A DNA stretch of 12,733 nt from Pseudomonadota bacterium (GTDB taxonomy: Bacteria; Pseudomonadota; Alphaproteobacteria; Rhizobiales; Xanthobacteraceae). Location: positions 1 to 12,733 of the forward strand of contig JAEWBW010000642.1 of assembly GCA_023390955.1 (NCBI GenBank), in the 5' to 3' direction. This document shows positions 5,923 through 12,733 of this stretch, one piece after another. The notes under the pieces are model-generated. The model was not told the DNA's origin and did no database searches. It worked only from the letters and a program-made list of their open reading frames with translations. The position numbers were made by a program, and so were the translations under genes. How positions within the stretch are numbered: position 1 is the first letter of the stretch; each line of letters begins with the position of its first letter.

Positions 5923-7499
5923 GGCTGCAATCCTCCCACTTCCGCGGCCGCAGCCACGCCGTTCCCGTTACCAATTCGCTCATTGCGCATGATGGCGCGC
6001 ATGATCTTTTCCTGCGTGGCCTCTGAGCCCCTGAACTCGCCGACGAAGGCGCCGTCGTTCATGACGCAGATGCGGTCGCAGATGCCGAGCAGCTCGGGCA
6101 TCTCCGAGGAGATCACCACGACACCCCGCCCGGCCTCGGCCAGCTCGTTGATGATACAGTAAATCTCGTATTTGGCACCGACGTCGATGCCGCGCGTCGG
6201 CTCGTCCAGGATCAGGACCTTCGGGTCCGTCATCAGCCATTTCGACAGCACCACCTTCTGCTGGTTGCCGCCGGAGAGCTGGCCGGCCTCCTGGTAGACG
6301 TCGGAACAGCGGATCCTCATGCGGTTGCGGTAATCGCTGGCGACCTTCAGCTCGGCGATATCGTCGATCACCTTGCCGGGCGCGACCTGGTCGAGGCTTG
6401 CCAGCGTAATGTTCTTGCGCACGTCGTCGGCCAGGATCAGCCCGAGCTGCTTGCGGTCCTCGGTGACATAGGCAAGGCCGGCGTCGATCGCCGCACCAAC
6501 GTTCGGCAGCACGATCTCCTGACCGTCGAGCCGGATGCGGCCGGTAATGCTGGTGCCCCAGGAGCGGCCGAACAGGCTCATCGCGAACTCGGTGCGCCCT
6601 GCCCCCATCAGCCCGGCGATGCCCACGACCTCGCCGCGCTTCACGCTGAAGTTGACGTTCTTGATCACCTGCCGCTCGGGATGGATCGGGTGATAGACCG
6701 ACCAGTTCTCGACATCGAGCGCATGCTCGCCGATGGCGGCGCTGCGCTCGGGAAAGCGGTGGGCGAGATCGCGGTTGACCATGCTGCGGATGATGCGGTC
6801 TTCCTCGACCTGCTCGGTGCGGCAGTCGATGCCGTCGACGGTGCGACCGTCGCGCAGCACCGTGATGTGATCGGCGACCTTCGCGACCTCGTTGAGCTTG
6901 TGCGAGATCAGGATCGAGGCGATGCCCTGCGCGCGAAAGGCTTTCAGCCGGTCGAGCAACGCGGCGCTGTCGGCCTCGTTGAGGCTGGCGGTCGGCTCGT
7001 CCAGGATCAGCATCCGCACGCGCTTGGACAGCGCCTTGGCGATCTCGACCAGCTGCTGCTTGCCGACGCCGAGATCGGTAATCAGGGTATCCGGCGATTC
7101 CTTCAGGCCGACCTGCGCCAACAGATCCCGCGTGCGCCGGTAGACCTCGTCGCGATCGATCACGCCAAGCTTCGACGGGGGATGCGACAGGAAGATGTTC
7201 TCCGCGATCGACATCAGCGGGATCAGCGCCAGCTCCTGGTGGATGATGATGATGCCGAGTGCTTCGGAATCGTTGATGTCGCGGAAGCGCCGCTCCTCGC
7301 CCTCGAAGACGATCGTGCCTTCGTAGCTGCCATGCGGATAGACGCCGCTCAGCACCTTCATCAGCGTGGATTTGCCGGCGCCGTTCTCGCCGACCAGCGC
7401 GTGGATCTGCCCGGCCTCGACCGAGAAGTTCACATCACGCAGCGCCTGCACGCCCGCAAAGCTCTTGCTGACGCCGCGCATCTCCAGCATTGCCGTCAT
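5919..7499 (-). CDS. gguA: GguA, sugar ABC transporter ATP-binding protein (two fused ATPase domains)
   Basis: 526 residues with two ABC domains, as in AraG/XylG/MglA. The first domain has Walker A GENGAGKST at 37-45, a degenerate signature (LGVGKQQLVEIAKAL) and Walker B MLILDEPTASLN. The second has a degenerate Walker A (GLMGAGRTEF), a full LSGGNQQKV signature and VLILDEPTRGIDVGAKYE. Having one weakened site is normal for this family. It energises import through GguB at the inner face of the membrane. The ATG at 7499 follows a GGAAGAG site; an ATG three codons later is possible. The 116-nt gap from chvE holds a folded repeat. It overlaps gguB by four bases. Confidence 0.95.
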   Translation of the reverse strand: MTAMLEMRGVSKSFAGVQALRDVNFSVEAGQIHALVGENGAGKSTLMKVLSGVYPHGSYEGTIVFEGEERRFRDINDSEALGIIIIHQELALIPLMSIAENIFLSHPPSKLGVIDRDEVYRRTRDLLAQVGLKESPDTLITDLGVGKQQLVEIAKALSKRVRMLILDEPTASLNEADSAALLDRLKAFRAQGIASILISHKLNEVAKVADHITVLRDGRTVDGIDCRTEQVEEDRIIRSMVNRDLAHRFPERSAAIGEHALDVENWSVYHPIHPERQVIKNVNFSVKRGEVVGIAGLMGAGRTEFAMSLFGRSWGTSITGRIRLDGQEIVLPNVGAAIDAGLAYVTEDRKQLGLILADDVRKNITLASLDQVAPGKVIDDIAELKVASDYRNRMRIRCSDVYQEAGQLSGGNQQKVVLSKWLMTDPKVLILDEPTRGIDVGAKYEIYCIINELAEAGRGVVVISSEMPELLGICDRICVMNDGAFVGEFRGSEATQEKIMRAIMRNERIGNGNGVAAAAEVGGLQP

Positions 7500-7524
7500 G
7501 GTCTTATTCTCTTCCGTTTAGACC

Positions 7525-7601
7525 GTCGTTCCGGGGCGCCCGAAGGGCGAACCCGGAACCTCGAGATTCCGGGTCGATGCTTACGCATCGCCCGGAATGA
7601 C
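7525..7601. repeat. Cloverleaf-like palindromic intergenic repeat between chvE and gguA
   Basis: The ends, GTCGTTCCGGGGCG (7525-7538) and CGCCCGGAATGAC (7589-7601), are imperfect inverted repeats. Inside lie three further stems: CGCCC-GAA-GGGCG (7537-7549), ACCCGGAA/TTCCGGGT around a CTCGAG core (7551-7574), and CGATGC-TTAC-GCATCG (7575-7590). Some bases are shared between adjoining stems, so they compete at the junctions. I recall very similar elements with the GGAATGAC end and the CTCGAGATTCCGGGT core scattered between genes of Bradyrhizobium and Rhodopseudomonas. Within this operon it could stabilise the chvE message or reduce read-through into gguAB. Confidence 0.85.
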
Positions 7602-7615
7602 AGAGCAAGACGTTC

Positions 7616-8689
7616 TTACTGGAACTGCGCCTTCTTGTAATAGCCGCTGTCGACCAGCACCTTCTCCCAATTGTCCTTGTAAACCACGACCGGCTTGAGC
7701 AGATAGGACGGGACCGTCTTGACGCCGTTCTCATAGGTCTTGGTGTCGTTGACGGTGACCTGCTTGCCCGCGAGCGCGGCGTCGACCATGTCAGCGGTCA
7801 CCTTGGCGAGGTCGCGGGTGTCCTTGAAGATGGTCGAGTACTGGTCGCCGCGGATCATCGCCTTGATCGAGGGCACTTCGGCGTCCTGGCCGCTGATGAT
7901 GGGCATCGGCTGATCGGCGGTGCCGTAGCCGACACCCTTCAGCGACGAGATGATGCCGATCGACAGGCCGTCATAGGGCGACAGCACGGCGTTGACCTTC
8001 TTGTTGCCGTAGTAGGCGCTGAGCAAATTGTCCATGCGGGCCTGCGCAGTGGCGCCGTCCCAGCGCAAGGTCGCGACCTTGTCCATGCCCATCTGGCCGG
8101 ACGCGACGACGAGCTTCTTGCTGTCGATGTAGGGCTTCAGCACCGACATCGCGCCGTTGTAGAAGAAGTAGGCGTTGTTGTCGTCGGGCGAGCCGCCGAA
8201 CAGCTCGATGTTGAAGGGACCCTTGCCCTCCTTGAGGCCGAGGCCCTTCTCGATCGTCTCCGCCTGCAGCACGCCGACCTGGAAATTGTCGAAGGTGGCG
8301 TAATAGTCGACATTCGCCGTGCCGCGGATCAGGCGGTCATAGGCGATCACGGTGATGGCCTTTGCTTTCGCCTGCTTCAGCACGTCCGACAGCGTGGTGC
8401 CGTCGATCGCGGCGATCACCAGCGCCTTGGCGCCCTTGGTCACCATGTTCTCGACCTGCGAGAGCTGGTTCGGAATGTCGTCCTCCGCGTATTGCAGGTC
8501 GGTGTTGTAGCCGCGCTCCTTCAGCACCTTGACCATGTTGTTGCCGTCGTCGATCCAGCGCGCCGACGATTTGGTCGGCATGGCGATGCCCACCGTCGCC
8601 TTGTCCTGAGCCAGCGAGGGCGCGGATGTAGCCATCGCGGCCACGCCCGCGACGGCGAGCGCGAGAACAGTCGTCTTGAGTTTTTGCAT
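7616..8689 (-). CDS. chvE: ChvE-type periplasmic multiple-monosaccharide-binding protein
   Basis: 357 residues. The signal peptide has a KLK basic start and a hydrophobic core, with a probable cut after SLA (residue 27), leaving QDKATVGIAM. The mature part is a periplasmic binding protein type 1 fold. Stretches such as GIAMPTKSSARWIDDGNNMV, IDGTTLSDVLKQA, IAYDRLIRGTANVDYYATFD and LFGGSPDDNNA match ChvE of Agrobacterium as I remember it. ChvE binds aldoses such as arabinose, galactose, glucose and xylose for GguAB; in Agrobacterium it also signals to VirA. The ATG follows GGGAG by six bases. The gap from the lactonase gene is 46 nt, so it is probably in the same transcript. Confidence 0.95.
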   Translation of the reverse strand: MQKLKTTVLALAVAGVAAMATSAPSLAQDKATVGIAMPTKSSARWIDDGNNMVKVLKERGYNTDLQYAEDDIPNQLSQVENMVTKGAKALVIAAIDGTTLSDVLKQAKAKAITVIAYDRLIRGTANVDYYATFDNFQVGVLQAETIEKGLGLKEGKGPFNIELFGGSPDDNNAYFFYNGAMSVLKPYIDSKKLVVASGQMGMDKVATLRWDGATAQARMDNLLSAYYGNKKVNAVLSPYDGLSIGIISSLKGVGYGTADQPMPIISGQDAEVPSIKAMIRGDQYSTIFKDTRDLAKVTADMVDAALAGKQVTVNDTKTYENGVKTVPSYLLKPVVVYKDNWEKVLVDSGYYKKAQFQ

Positions 8690-8735
8690 GCTTCACTCCC
8701 TTGGATAACAGTCGTTGTCGTTACGGTAGAGATTT

Positions 8736-9617
8736 CTATGCGAGCTTGACGTCAGGCTCGGCGCGGCCACGCGCGCCGACTTCGAGGATGAACGTGCGCC
8801 CGGCCTCGGGATCGGCGGCGCGGGCCGCCTCGTCCATGTCCTGCCAGGCCGAGGTGACGAGCAGGCGCGAGAAGTCGCGGCCGACGAAGGCCGGACAGCT
8901 CCCCTGCTTCGCCGGCACAGGATACGAACGCAGATGCTCGCCGTGCGGCGTGTAGACGTCGACGGAGCCGGCGCCCCAGCGCGCGTTCCAGATGTTGCCG
9001 TCGGCATCGACCACCGAGCCGTCGAGGCCGCCCTTGCCGGTGTGGCGCAGCACCACGTCCGGCTCACCGCGCGGCAGGCCGGTCGCGGGATCGAGCGGCA
9101 CACTGTGCAGCACACCGCGCGCAGTGTCGGTGAAATAGCCGGTGGCGCCGTCGGGCGAGAAGCAGATCGAGTTCGGTATGCTTATGCCCGGATACAGCGT
9201 CGCGATCTGTCCGCGATGGAATGCGTAGATCGCGCCGGCGCCGCGCTCCGCCTTGCGGCCCATGGTGCCGATCCAGAAGGTGCCGGACTGGTGCACGCGG
9301 CAATCGTTCGACCGCGTCGTAGGATTGTCGGCTTCGAGCGGAAGATGCAGCGTCATCGCACCGTCAGCGACGGTGCGGCTGTAGAGCCCGTCCTCGGCCA
9401 CGATCAGCTGGCGCTCGGCATCGACGCGGCCAAGCGCGCTCGCCATCCGGCCGAGCGCATGAATGCGGATGCTGCCGCTGCCAAGCTGCGCCTCGTACAG
9501 CTTGCCTTCACGGATATCGAACCACCAGGCGGTGTCGGTGGTCGCATCATAGGTCGGGCCTTCGCCAAGATGACACTGCTCGGCGCACAGCACGGAGGTC
9601 CGCACCTGCTCGCTCAT
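8736..9617 (-). CDS. SMP-30/gluconolaconase/LRE family sugar lactonase (likely arabino-/galactonolactonase)
   Basis: 293 residues, six-bladed propeller family. Expected metal ligands are visible: E19 in CHLGEGPTY, N104 in TRSNDCRV, N149 in SIPNSICFSPDG and D199 in GGLDGSVVDADGN. It should open the 1,4- or 1,5-lactone made by the neighbouring dehydrogenase to the free aldonate, in the cytoplasm. The frame is open upstream into the epimerase gene, but the ATG at 9617 overlaps the epimerase stop (ATGA), follows a GGAG site, and gives the family N-terminus just before the first ligand. The exact lactone cannot be told from the sequence. Confidence 0.9.
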   Translation of the reverse strand: MSEQVRTSVLCAEQCHLGEGPTYDATTDTAWWFDIREGKLYEAQLGSGSIRIHALGRMASALGRVDAERQLIVAEDGLYSRTVADGAMTLHLPLEADNPTTRSNDCRVHQSGTFWIGTMGRKAERGAGAIYAFHRGQIATLYPGISIPNSICFSPDGATGYFTDTARGVLHSVPLDPATGLPRGEPDVVLRHTGKGGLDGSVVDADGNIWNARWGAGSVDVYTPHGEHLRSYPVPAKQGSCPAFVGRDFSRLLVTSAWQDMDEAARAADPEAGRTFILEVGARGRAEPDVKLA

Positions 9618-10693
9618 GACGACACTCCGAAGCGATACACCGTGTGGTGCCGGTAGGTCCCTCCGGGCGCGAGACGCGGGCTCGGAAAATCCGGCCGGTT
9701 CGGCGAGTTCGGCCACATGTGCGGCTCCAGGCACATGGCGTCGGACTGCCGGTACAGCTTGCCGCCCTTGCCGGAGATCGTGCCGTCGAGGAAGTTGCCG
9801 GAATAGACCTGCAGCCCCGGCTGGTTGGTCGAGAGTTCGAGCACGCGGCCGGACACCGGCGCCTCCAGCCGCGCCGCGGGCTTAAGCTTGCCGTCGGCTG
9901 CGAAGCAATAGGTGTGGTCGTAGCCGCGGCCGTTGCGCAGTTGCTCGTCGCTCTGCCGGATGCGAGCGCCGACCGGCATCGCTCTGCGGAAGTCGAACGG
10001 CGTGCCGTCGACGCTGCGCGGCGCTCCGGGAAGCGGAATCGCGGTGGGGTCGATCGCGAGGAAATGATCGGCGGCGACCGTGAGCTTGTTGTCGAGAATG
10101 GGCGTTCCTGACGTCGCGCCTTCGAGATTGAAGAAGCTGTGATTGGTCAGATTGACGATGGTCGGACGATCGCAGGTCGCTTCCATCACGAGCGAGAGCT
10201 CGGACGGTCCGGTGATGCTGTAGGTCAGCCGCACATCCAGCCGGCCGGGATAGCCCTCCTCGCCGTCAGCGCTGCTATAGGTCATGGTGACCCCCGGCTC
10301 GGCGCCGTCATCGACACTGACGATGTCCCACAGTTTCCGGTCAAAGCCGTCCAGACCGCCATGCAGCGCATTGGGTCCGTTGTTGACGGCGAGCTCGATG
10401 GTCTTGCCGTCGAGCGCGAAGCGCCCGGCGGCAATGCGGTTGGCATAACGGCCGACGGTCGCGCCCAAAAACTTGCGCTCGGCGAGATAGCCGGCGAAGG
10501 CATCATGGCCGAGCACGACATCGTCGTAATTGCCCTTGGCGTCGGCCGCGACCAGCGCCTGCAGCACCGCGCCGTGGTTGATGATGCGCGCTTCAAAGCC
10601 GCCCTGCCCGCGCAGGACGATGCGCTCGACATCGCGGCCATCCGGCAGCTTTCCAAAAATATCTCTCGAGATGCGTGAGGCAGCCATGTTCAT
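9614..10693 (-). CDS. galM: Aldose 1-epimerase (mutarotase)
   Basis: 359 residues, the normal GalM length. Family residues are visible: N107-H111 in NNGPNALHGG, H185 in NLTNHSFFNL (catalytic acid), D259 in GYDHTY and E323 in CLEPHMWPNSPN (catalytic base). The C-terminus has the usual GGTYRHHTVYRF ending. It interconverts alpha and beta anomers of aldoses, here probably to supply the anomer used by the adjacent sugar 1-dehydrogenase. The ATG at 10693 overlaps the upstream stop as ATGA; a second in-frame ATG is two codons later. The ribosome site is weak, so translational coupling is likely. The true sugar is not determined by sequence. Confidence 0.93.
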   Translation of the reverse strand: MNMAASRISRDIFGKLPDGRDVERIVLRGQGGFEARIINHGAVLQALVAADAKGNYDDVVLGHDAFAGYLAERKFLGATVGRYANRIAAGRFALDGKTIELAVNNGPNALHGGLDGFDRKLWDIVSVDDGAEPGVTMTYSSADGEEGYPGRLDVRLTYSITGPSELSLVMEATCDRPTIVNLTNHSFFNLEGATSGTPILDNKLTVAADHFLAIDPTAIPLPGAPRSVDGTPFDFRRAMPVGARIRQSDEQLRNGRGYDHTYCFAADGKLKPAARLEAPVSGRVLELSTNQPGLQVYSGNFLDGTISGKGGKLYRQSDAMCLEPHMWPNSPNRPDFPSPRLAPGGTYRHHTVYRFGVSS

Positions 10694-11616
10694 TCCACGA
10701 AAGGTTCGACGAGGTTGCGCTTGCCGAGCATGAAGGCGTCGGCGACGAGGCGGAACGGTGTCAGGTCGACGTCGGATGCGCCCGTTGCAGTCAGCTCAAC
10801 GAAGCGCTGATAGAGCTCGCGATATTCATGGTCCGGCGCTTCGGAGAGGGTTTTTCCGTCGACCGCAAGACGCCGGCCGCCGCGCGACAGCGTCATCCGT
10901 CCCTGGTCTGTCTCGGCGACGATGTCCCAGGTCTGCGGCCCGGTCTGGCGGAAATCAAACTCGGCGGTGATGGAGAGGCCCGTGCTGTCGGCAAGGCGCA
11001 GGTTCGCCGCGATCGGCGCGTCGCGATTGGCGGGGAAGGACAGATCGGCCGCCGTCATGAACACCGGATGCGGCAGGATGCGGGTCAGGATCGAGAGCGC
11101 GTTGATGCCGGGATCGAACACGCCGAGCCCGCCCGCCTCGAAGATCCAGGCCTGGCCGGGATGCCAGACGCGGACATCCTCTTTCCAGGCGATGTGAACC
11201 GACGAGATGCGGCGCGAGGCCAGCCATTCGCGCGCCGGCTCGACCGCTGGCGCATGGCGCGAATGCCAGGTCGCAAACAGCGTGCGCTTGCTGTCGCGCG
11301 CGGTAGCGATCAGCGGATCGAGTTCGGTGACACTGGTACCGGGCGGCTTCTCCAGCATCACATGCTTGCCGGCGGCGAGTGCCGCGGCCGCCTGCGCGCG
11401 CCGCACCTGAGGCGGCGTGCACAGCGACACCGCGTCGATCTCCGGGCCGTTCGCCAGCAATTCCTCGATGGTGGCGAAATGCGGCAGGTCCGGAATAGAT
11501 GCATTGCGGCTGGCGATCGCGGTCAGTTTCGCGCCTGGCGTTGCCGCGATGGCGGCGACGTGCTGATCGCGCGCGATCTTGCCGAAGCCGACGATGGCGA
11601 TGCGAAGGTCAGTCAA
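10690..11616 (-). CDS. Gfo/Idh/MocA-family sugar 1-dehydrogenase (L-arabinose/D-galactose type)
   Basis: 308 residues. An N-terminal Rossmann fold has VGFGKIARDQH at 9-19, and the family EKPPG motif has K90. E146, D168 and N172 (FDPGINALSILTRILP) sit where I recall catalytic and sugar-binding residues in L-arabinose 1-dehydrogenase of Azospirillum brasilense, shifted by one. The ATWHSRHAPAVEPAREWLA and WKEDVRVWHPGQAWI stretches also resemble that enzyme and Pseudomonas galactose dehydrogenase. It would oxidise the aldose to its lactone with NAD(P)+. The start is a TTG at 11616, overlapping the regulator stop as TTGA and preceded by AGGAG seven bases away; the only other starts would truncate the Rossmann strand. 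Confidence 0.9.
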   Translation of the reverse strand: MTDLRIAIVGFGKIARDQHVAAIAATPGAKLTAIASRNASIPDLPHFATIEELLANGPEIDAVSLCTPPQVRRAQAAAALAAGKHVMLEKPPGTSVTELDPLIATARDSKRTLFATWHSRHAPAVEPAREWLASRRISSVHIAWKEDVRVWHPGQAWIFEAGGLGVFDPGINALSILTRILPHPVFMTAADLSFPANRDAPIAANLRLADSTGLSITAEFDFRQTGPQTWDIVAETDQGRMTLSRGGRRLAVDGKTLSEAPDHEYRELYQRFVELTATGASDVDLTPFRLVADAFMLGKRNLVEPFVE

Positions 11617-12374
11617 GACGGGTCTCCTGAGTCCGCAGCCATGGCGGTTTCGATCATCGCGCCTTCATGGCGGCTCATGCCGTTGTGAATGACGAACACC
11701 ATGGCGTCCGATGCGGTGTCGGGGTCGCCGGCCACGATGGAGTCGACGATTTTCTCGTGCCAGAGCAGCACGGTCTCACGATCATCGATCTCGACGGGGG
11801 CGCTGAGCAGGAAGGAGGCGCGCAGCGCCGCCTCGATGACATGGCCGATGGAGCGCATGAACAGATTGCCGGAGGCGCGCGCCACCGCGACATGCAGGGC
11901 GAGGTCGGCATCGGCGAATTCGGCGGAGTCGGAGGCTTCGTGCCGCATCTGCTGCATGCTGCGGCGAAGCACGACGATGTCCTCCTCCGAGCGCTGCATG
12001 GCGGCGAGCGCCGCCGCGCGCGGTTCGACGGCCAGACGGATCTCGGCGAGGTCATTGAGGAAGCGCTTGTCGATGCCGGCGTCGAGATGCCAGGCCAGCA
12101 CATCGGCGTCGAACATGTTCCAGGCATCGCGCTCGCGCACGACCGTCCCGACCCGCGCCTTGGTGGTGAGCAGCCCCTTGGCGACCAGCGTCTTCACGCT
12201 CTCCCGCAACACCGGGCGCGACACGCCGAACATCGACGTCAGCTCGGCATCGCCGGGCAAACGGGTCTCCTCCGCATAACGGCCGGCGATGATGTCGATG
12301 CCGATCGAGCGGGCCACTTCGGCGTGGTTGGAATGAGCCCGCCGGGTCGGAATGACCACGATCCGCGAGGTCAT
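11613..12374 (-). CDS. GntR family (FadR subfamily) transcriptional regulator of the sugar operon
   Basis: 253 residues from the ATG at 12374. An N-terminal winged helix-turn-helix covers about 16-80, with the typical RLPGDAELTSMFGVSRPVLRE and GLLTTKARVGTVV stretches. A C-terminal FCD ligand domain follows, with putative metal or ligand contacts D157 and H161 (ADLALHVAVA), H206 and H230. Regulators of this kind usually repress sugar-acid or sugar catabolic genes and release DNA when bound to an intermediate. A GTG at 12425 in the same frame would add 17 residues; the ATG fits the family N-terminus better. It is first in the run, so it probably controls itself and the genes downstream. Confidence 0.92.
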   Translation of the reverse strand: MTSRIVVIPTRRAHSNHAEVARSIGIDIIAGRYAEETRLPGDAELTSMFGVSRPVLRESVKTLVAKGLLTTKARVGTVVRERDAWNMFDADVLAWHLDAGIDKRFLNDLAEIRLAVEPRAAALAAMQRSEEDIVVLRRSMQQMRHEASDSAEFADADLALHVAVARASGNLFMRSIGHVIEAALRASFLLSAPVEIDDRETVLLWHEKIVDSIVAGDPDTASDAMVFVIHNGMSRHEGAMIETAMAADSGDPS

Positions 12375-12431
12375 GAGGACGCTTCTCCCAAGTGCTGTCT
12401 CGGGCGCGCTTCGGTAACATGGCACCCGGAA

Positions 12432-12449
12432 CCGTCTCTCTGGGGACGG
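12432..12449. promoter_or_regulatory. Small inverted repeat in the regulator leader
   Basis: CCGTC (12432-12436) and GACGG (12445-12449) can pair around an 8-nt loop, in the 106-nt stretch between the regulator ATG and the half-site array. The stem is only five base pairs and could be chance in GC-rich DNA. Confidence 0.25.
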
Positions 12450-12480
12450 CGGGCGGGACTATTTCACGGAGAATGCGCCC

Positions 12481-12503
12481 TGACTAGTCATATTATTTGA
12501 CTA
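12481..12503. promoter_or_regulatory. Candidate GntR operator array and AT-rich promoter region
   Basis: TGACTAGTCA (12481-12490) is a perfect 10-bp palindrome. Its right half continues into a second dyad, TAGTCA-N7-TGACTA (12485-12503), giving three related half-sites in 23 bp. The stretch is unusually AT-rich for this window, and on the minus strand contains TAATAT (12495-12490), a plausible -10. Overlap of operator and promoter 107 nt before the regulator ATG fits autorepression. The dyads are seen directly; the binding protein is inferred. Confidence 0.55.
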
Positions 12504-12733
12504 TTTTGCGAAATGAGGCGGACGCTGAGGTGCGAGCGGAGATGACACGCCACGCGCGATTTTGTTCCCCTCATACAACGCGGAGATGAAGGGGTTAGCC
12601 AGGCAGGACGGCGAGCCTACGAGCCCCTTAGATGGCCAAGTGAGTGGCGCGCCGACGTGTGACTCGCGAGTCACACTCACACACAAAGCCCACCATTCCG
12701 TACCCCAGAGAAAAACCGATACGACCCCTAACA
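12504..12733. other. Intergenic right end without a convincing gene
   Basis: Neither strand holds a reading frame with a credible start, ribosome site and family signature. A minus-strand frame of 61 codons (12686-12501) opens with a TTG and has no SD-like sequence or recognisable domain. No tRNA-like T-arm is visible. The stretch holds a perfect 20-bp palindrome and a possible pair of nested stems (CCCC/GGGG with AGGC/GCCT), described separately. Whatever lies beyond 12733 cannot be judged. Confidence 0.5.
12657..12676. repeat. Perfect 20-bp palindrome
   Basis: GTGTGACTCGCGAGTCACAC reads the same on both strands. It contains TGACT-CGCG-AGTCA, the same half-sites as the array at 12481-12503 but with a 4-bp spacer. 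No T-run follows on either strand, so a terminator is unlikely; a dimer-binding operator or a repeat end is more plausible. Confidence 0.6.

Noticed and set aside
8690..8735. Possible separate chvE promoter or operator (TAAC...GTTA) in the 46-nt gap after the lactonase gene
   Set aside because: Only four bases of symmetry are present and no convincing -10/-35 pair is visible; co-transcription is the simpler reading.
9618..9734. N-terminal extension of the lactonase to a start at 9734
   Set aside because: The extension would overlap the conserved end of the epimerase gene. The ATG at 9617 has an ATGA overlap, an SD and the right family N-terminus.
10675..11688. Plus-strand open frame of about 337 codons antisense to the sugar dehydrogenase
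   Set aside because: It is the mirror of a well-supported gene with conserved catalytic residues, so it is a GC-driven open frame.
12501..12686. Minus-strand 61-codon frame in the right intergenic region
   Set aside because: It starts with TTG, lacks a ribosome site, runs through the palindrome, and resembles no family I know. It could be a degraded fragment but there is no support.

Overview
The window reads as chromosomal DNA of a high-GC alphaproteobacterium, most likely Bradyrhizobium or a close relative. Three things point there: a denitrification nor operon with Crp/Fnr-type boxes, a ChvE-type sugar receptor that closely matches my memory of the Agrobacterium protein, and a cloverleaf-like intergenic repeat of a kind I remember from Bradyrhizobium and Rhodopseudomonas genomes. 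This is a judgement from recall; no search was run. All large genes lie on the minus strand; only one very small ORF is called on the plus strand.

Reading with transcription (right to left), the first block (about 12503-4732) is a sugar uptake and oxidation locus. It runs: a FadR-type GntR repressor, a Gfo/Idh/MocA sugar 1-dehydrogenase (L-arabinose/D-galactose type), aldose 1-epimerase, an SMP-30 family sugar lactonase, the periplasmic multi-sugar receptor ChvE, the double ATPase GguA and the permease GguB. The first four genes are joined by three successive 4-nt stop/start overlaps (TTGA, ATGA, ATGA). GguA and GguB share a fourth (ATGA). The receptor imports aldoses, the epimerase supplies the anomer, the dehydrogenase makes the lactone and the lactonase opens it to the aldonate. 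The dehydratases that would follow are not in the window. A four-stem repeat lies between chvE and gguA, and a TGACT/AGTCA half-site array lies in front of the regulator gene.

The second block (about 4564-1) is the nitric oxide reductase operon norE-norF-norC-norB-norQ-norD, with norD cut by the left edge. NorC and NorB are the catalytic cytochrome complex, NorQ and NorD the AAA+/VWA-type maturation pair, and NorE and NorF accessory membrane proteins. Two 14-bp TTG-N8-CAA boxes lie in the gap upstream of norE, and a third lies between norF and norC, where it probably drives a second promoter.

The least familiar element is a 51-codon ORF at 4564-4719, divergent from norE. It encodes a tiny, almost purely hydrophobic protein. 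One of the two boxes lies where a class II activator site for it would be, so it may be an unrecognised NO- or oxygen-responsive partner of the reductase. The right end (12504-12733) has no convincing gene but holds a perfect 20-bp palindrome and a possible folded element.
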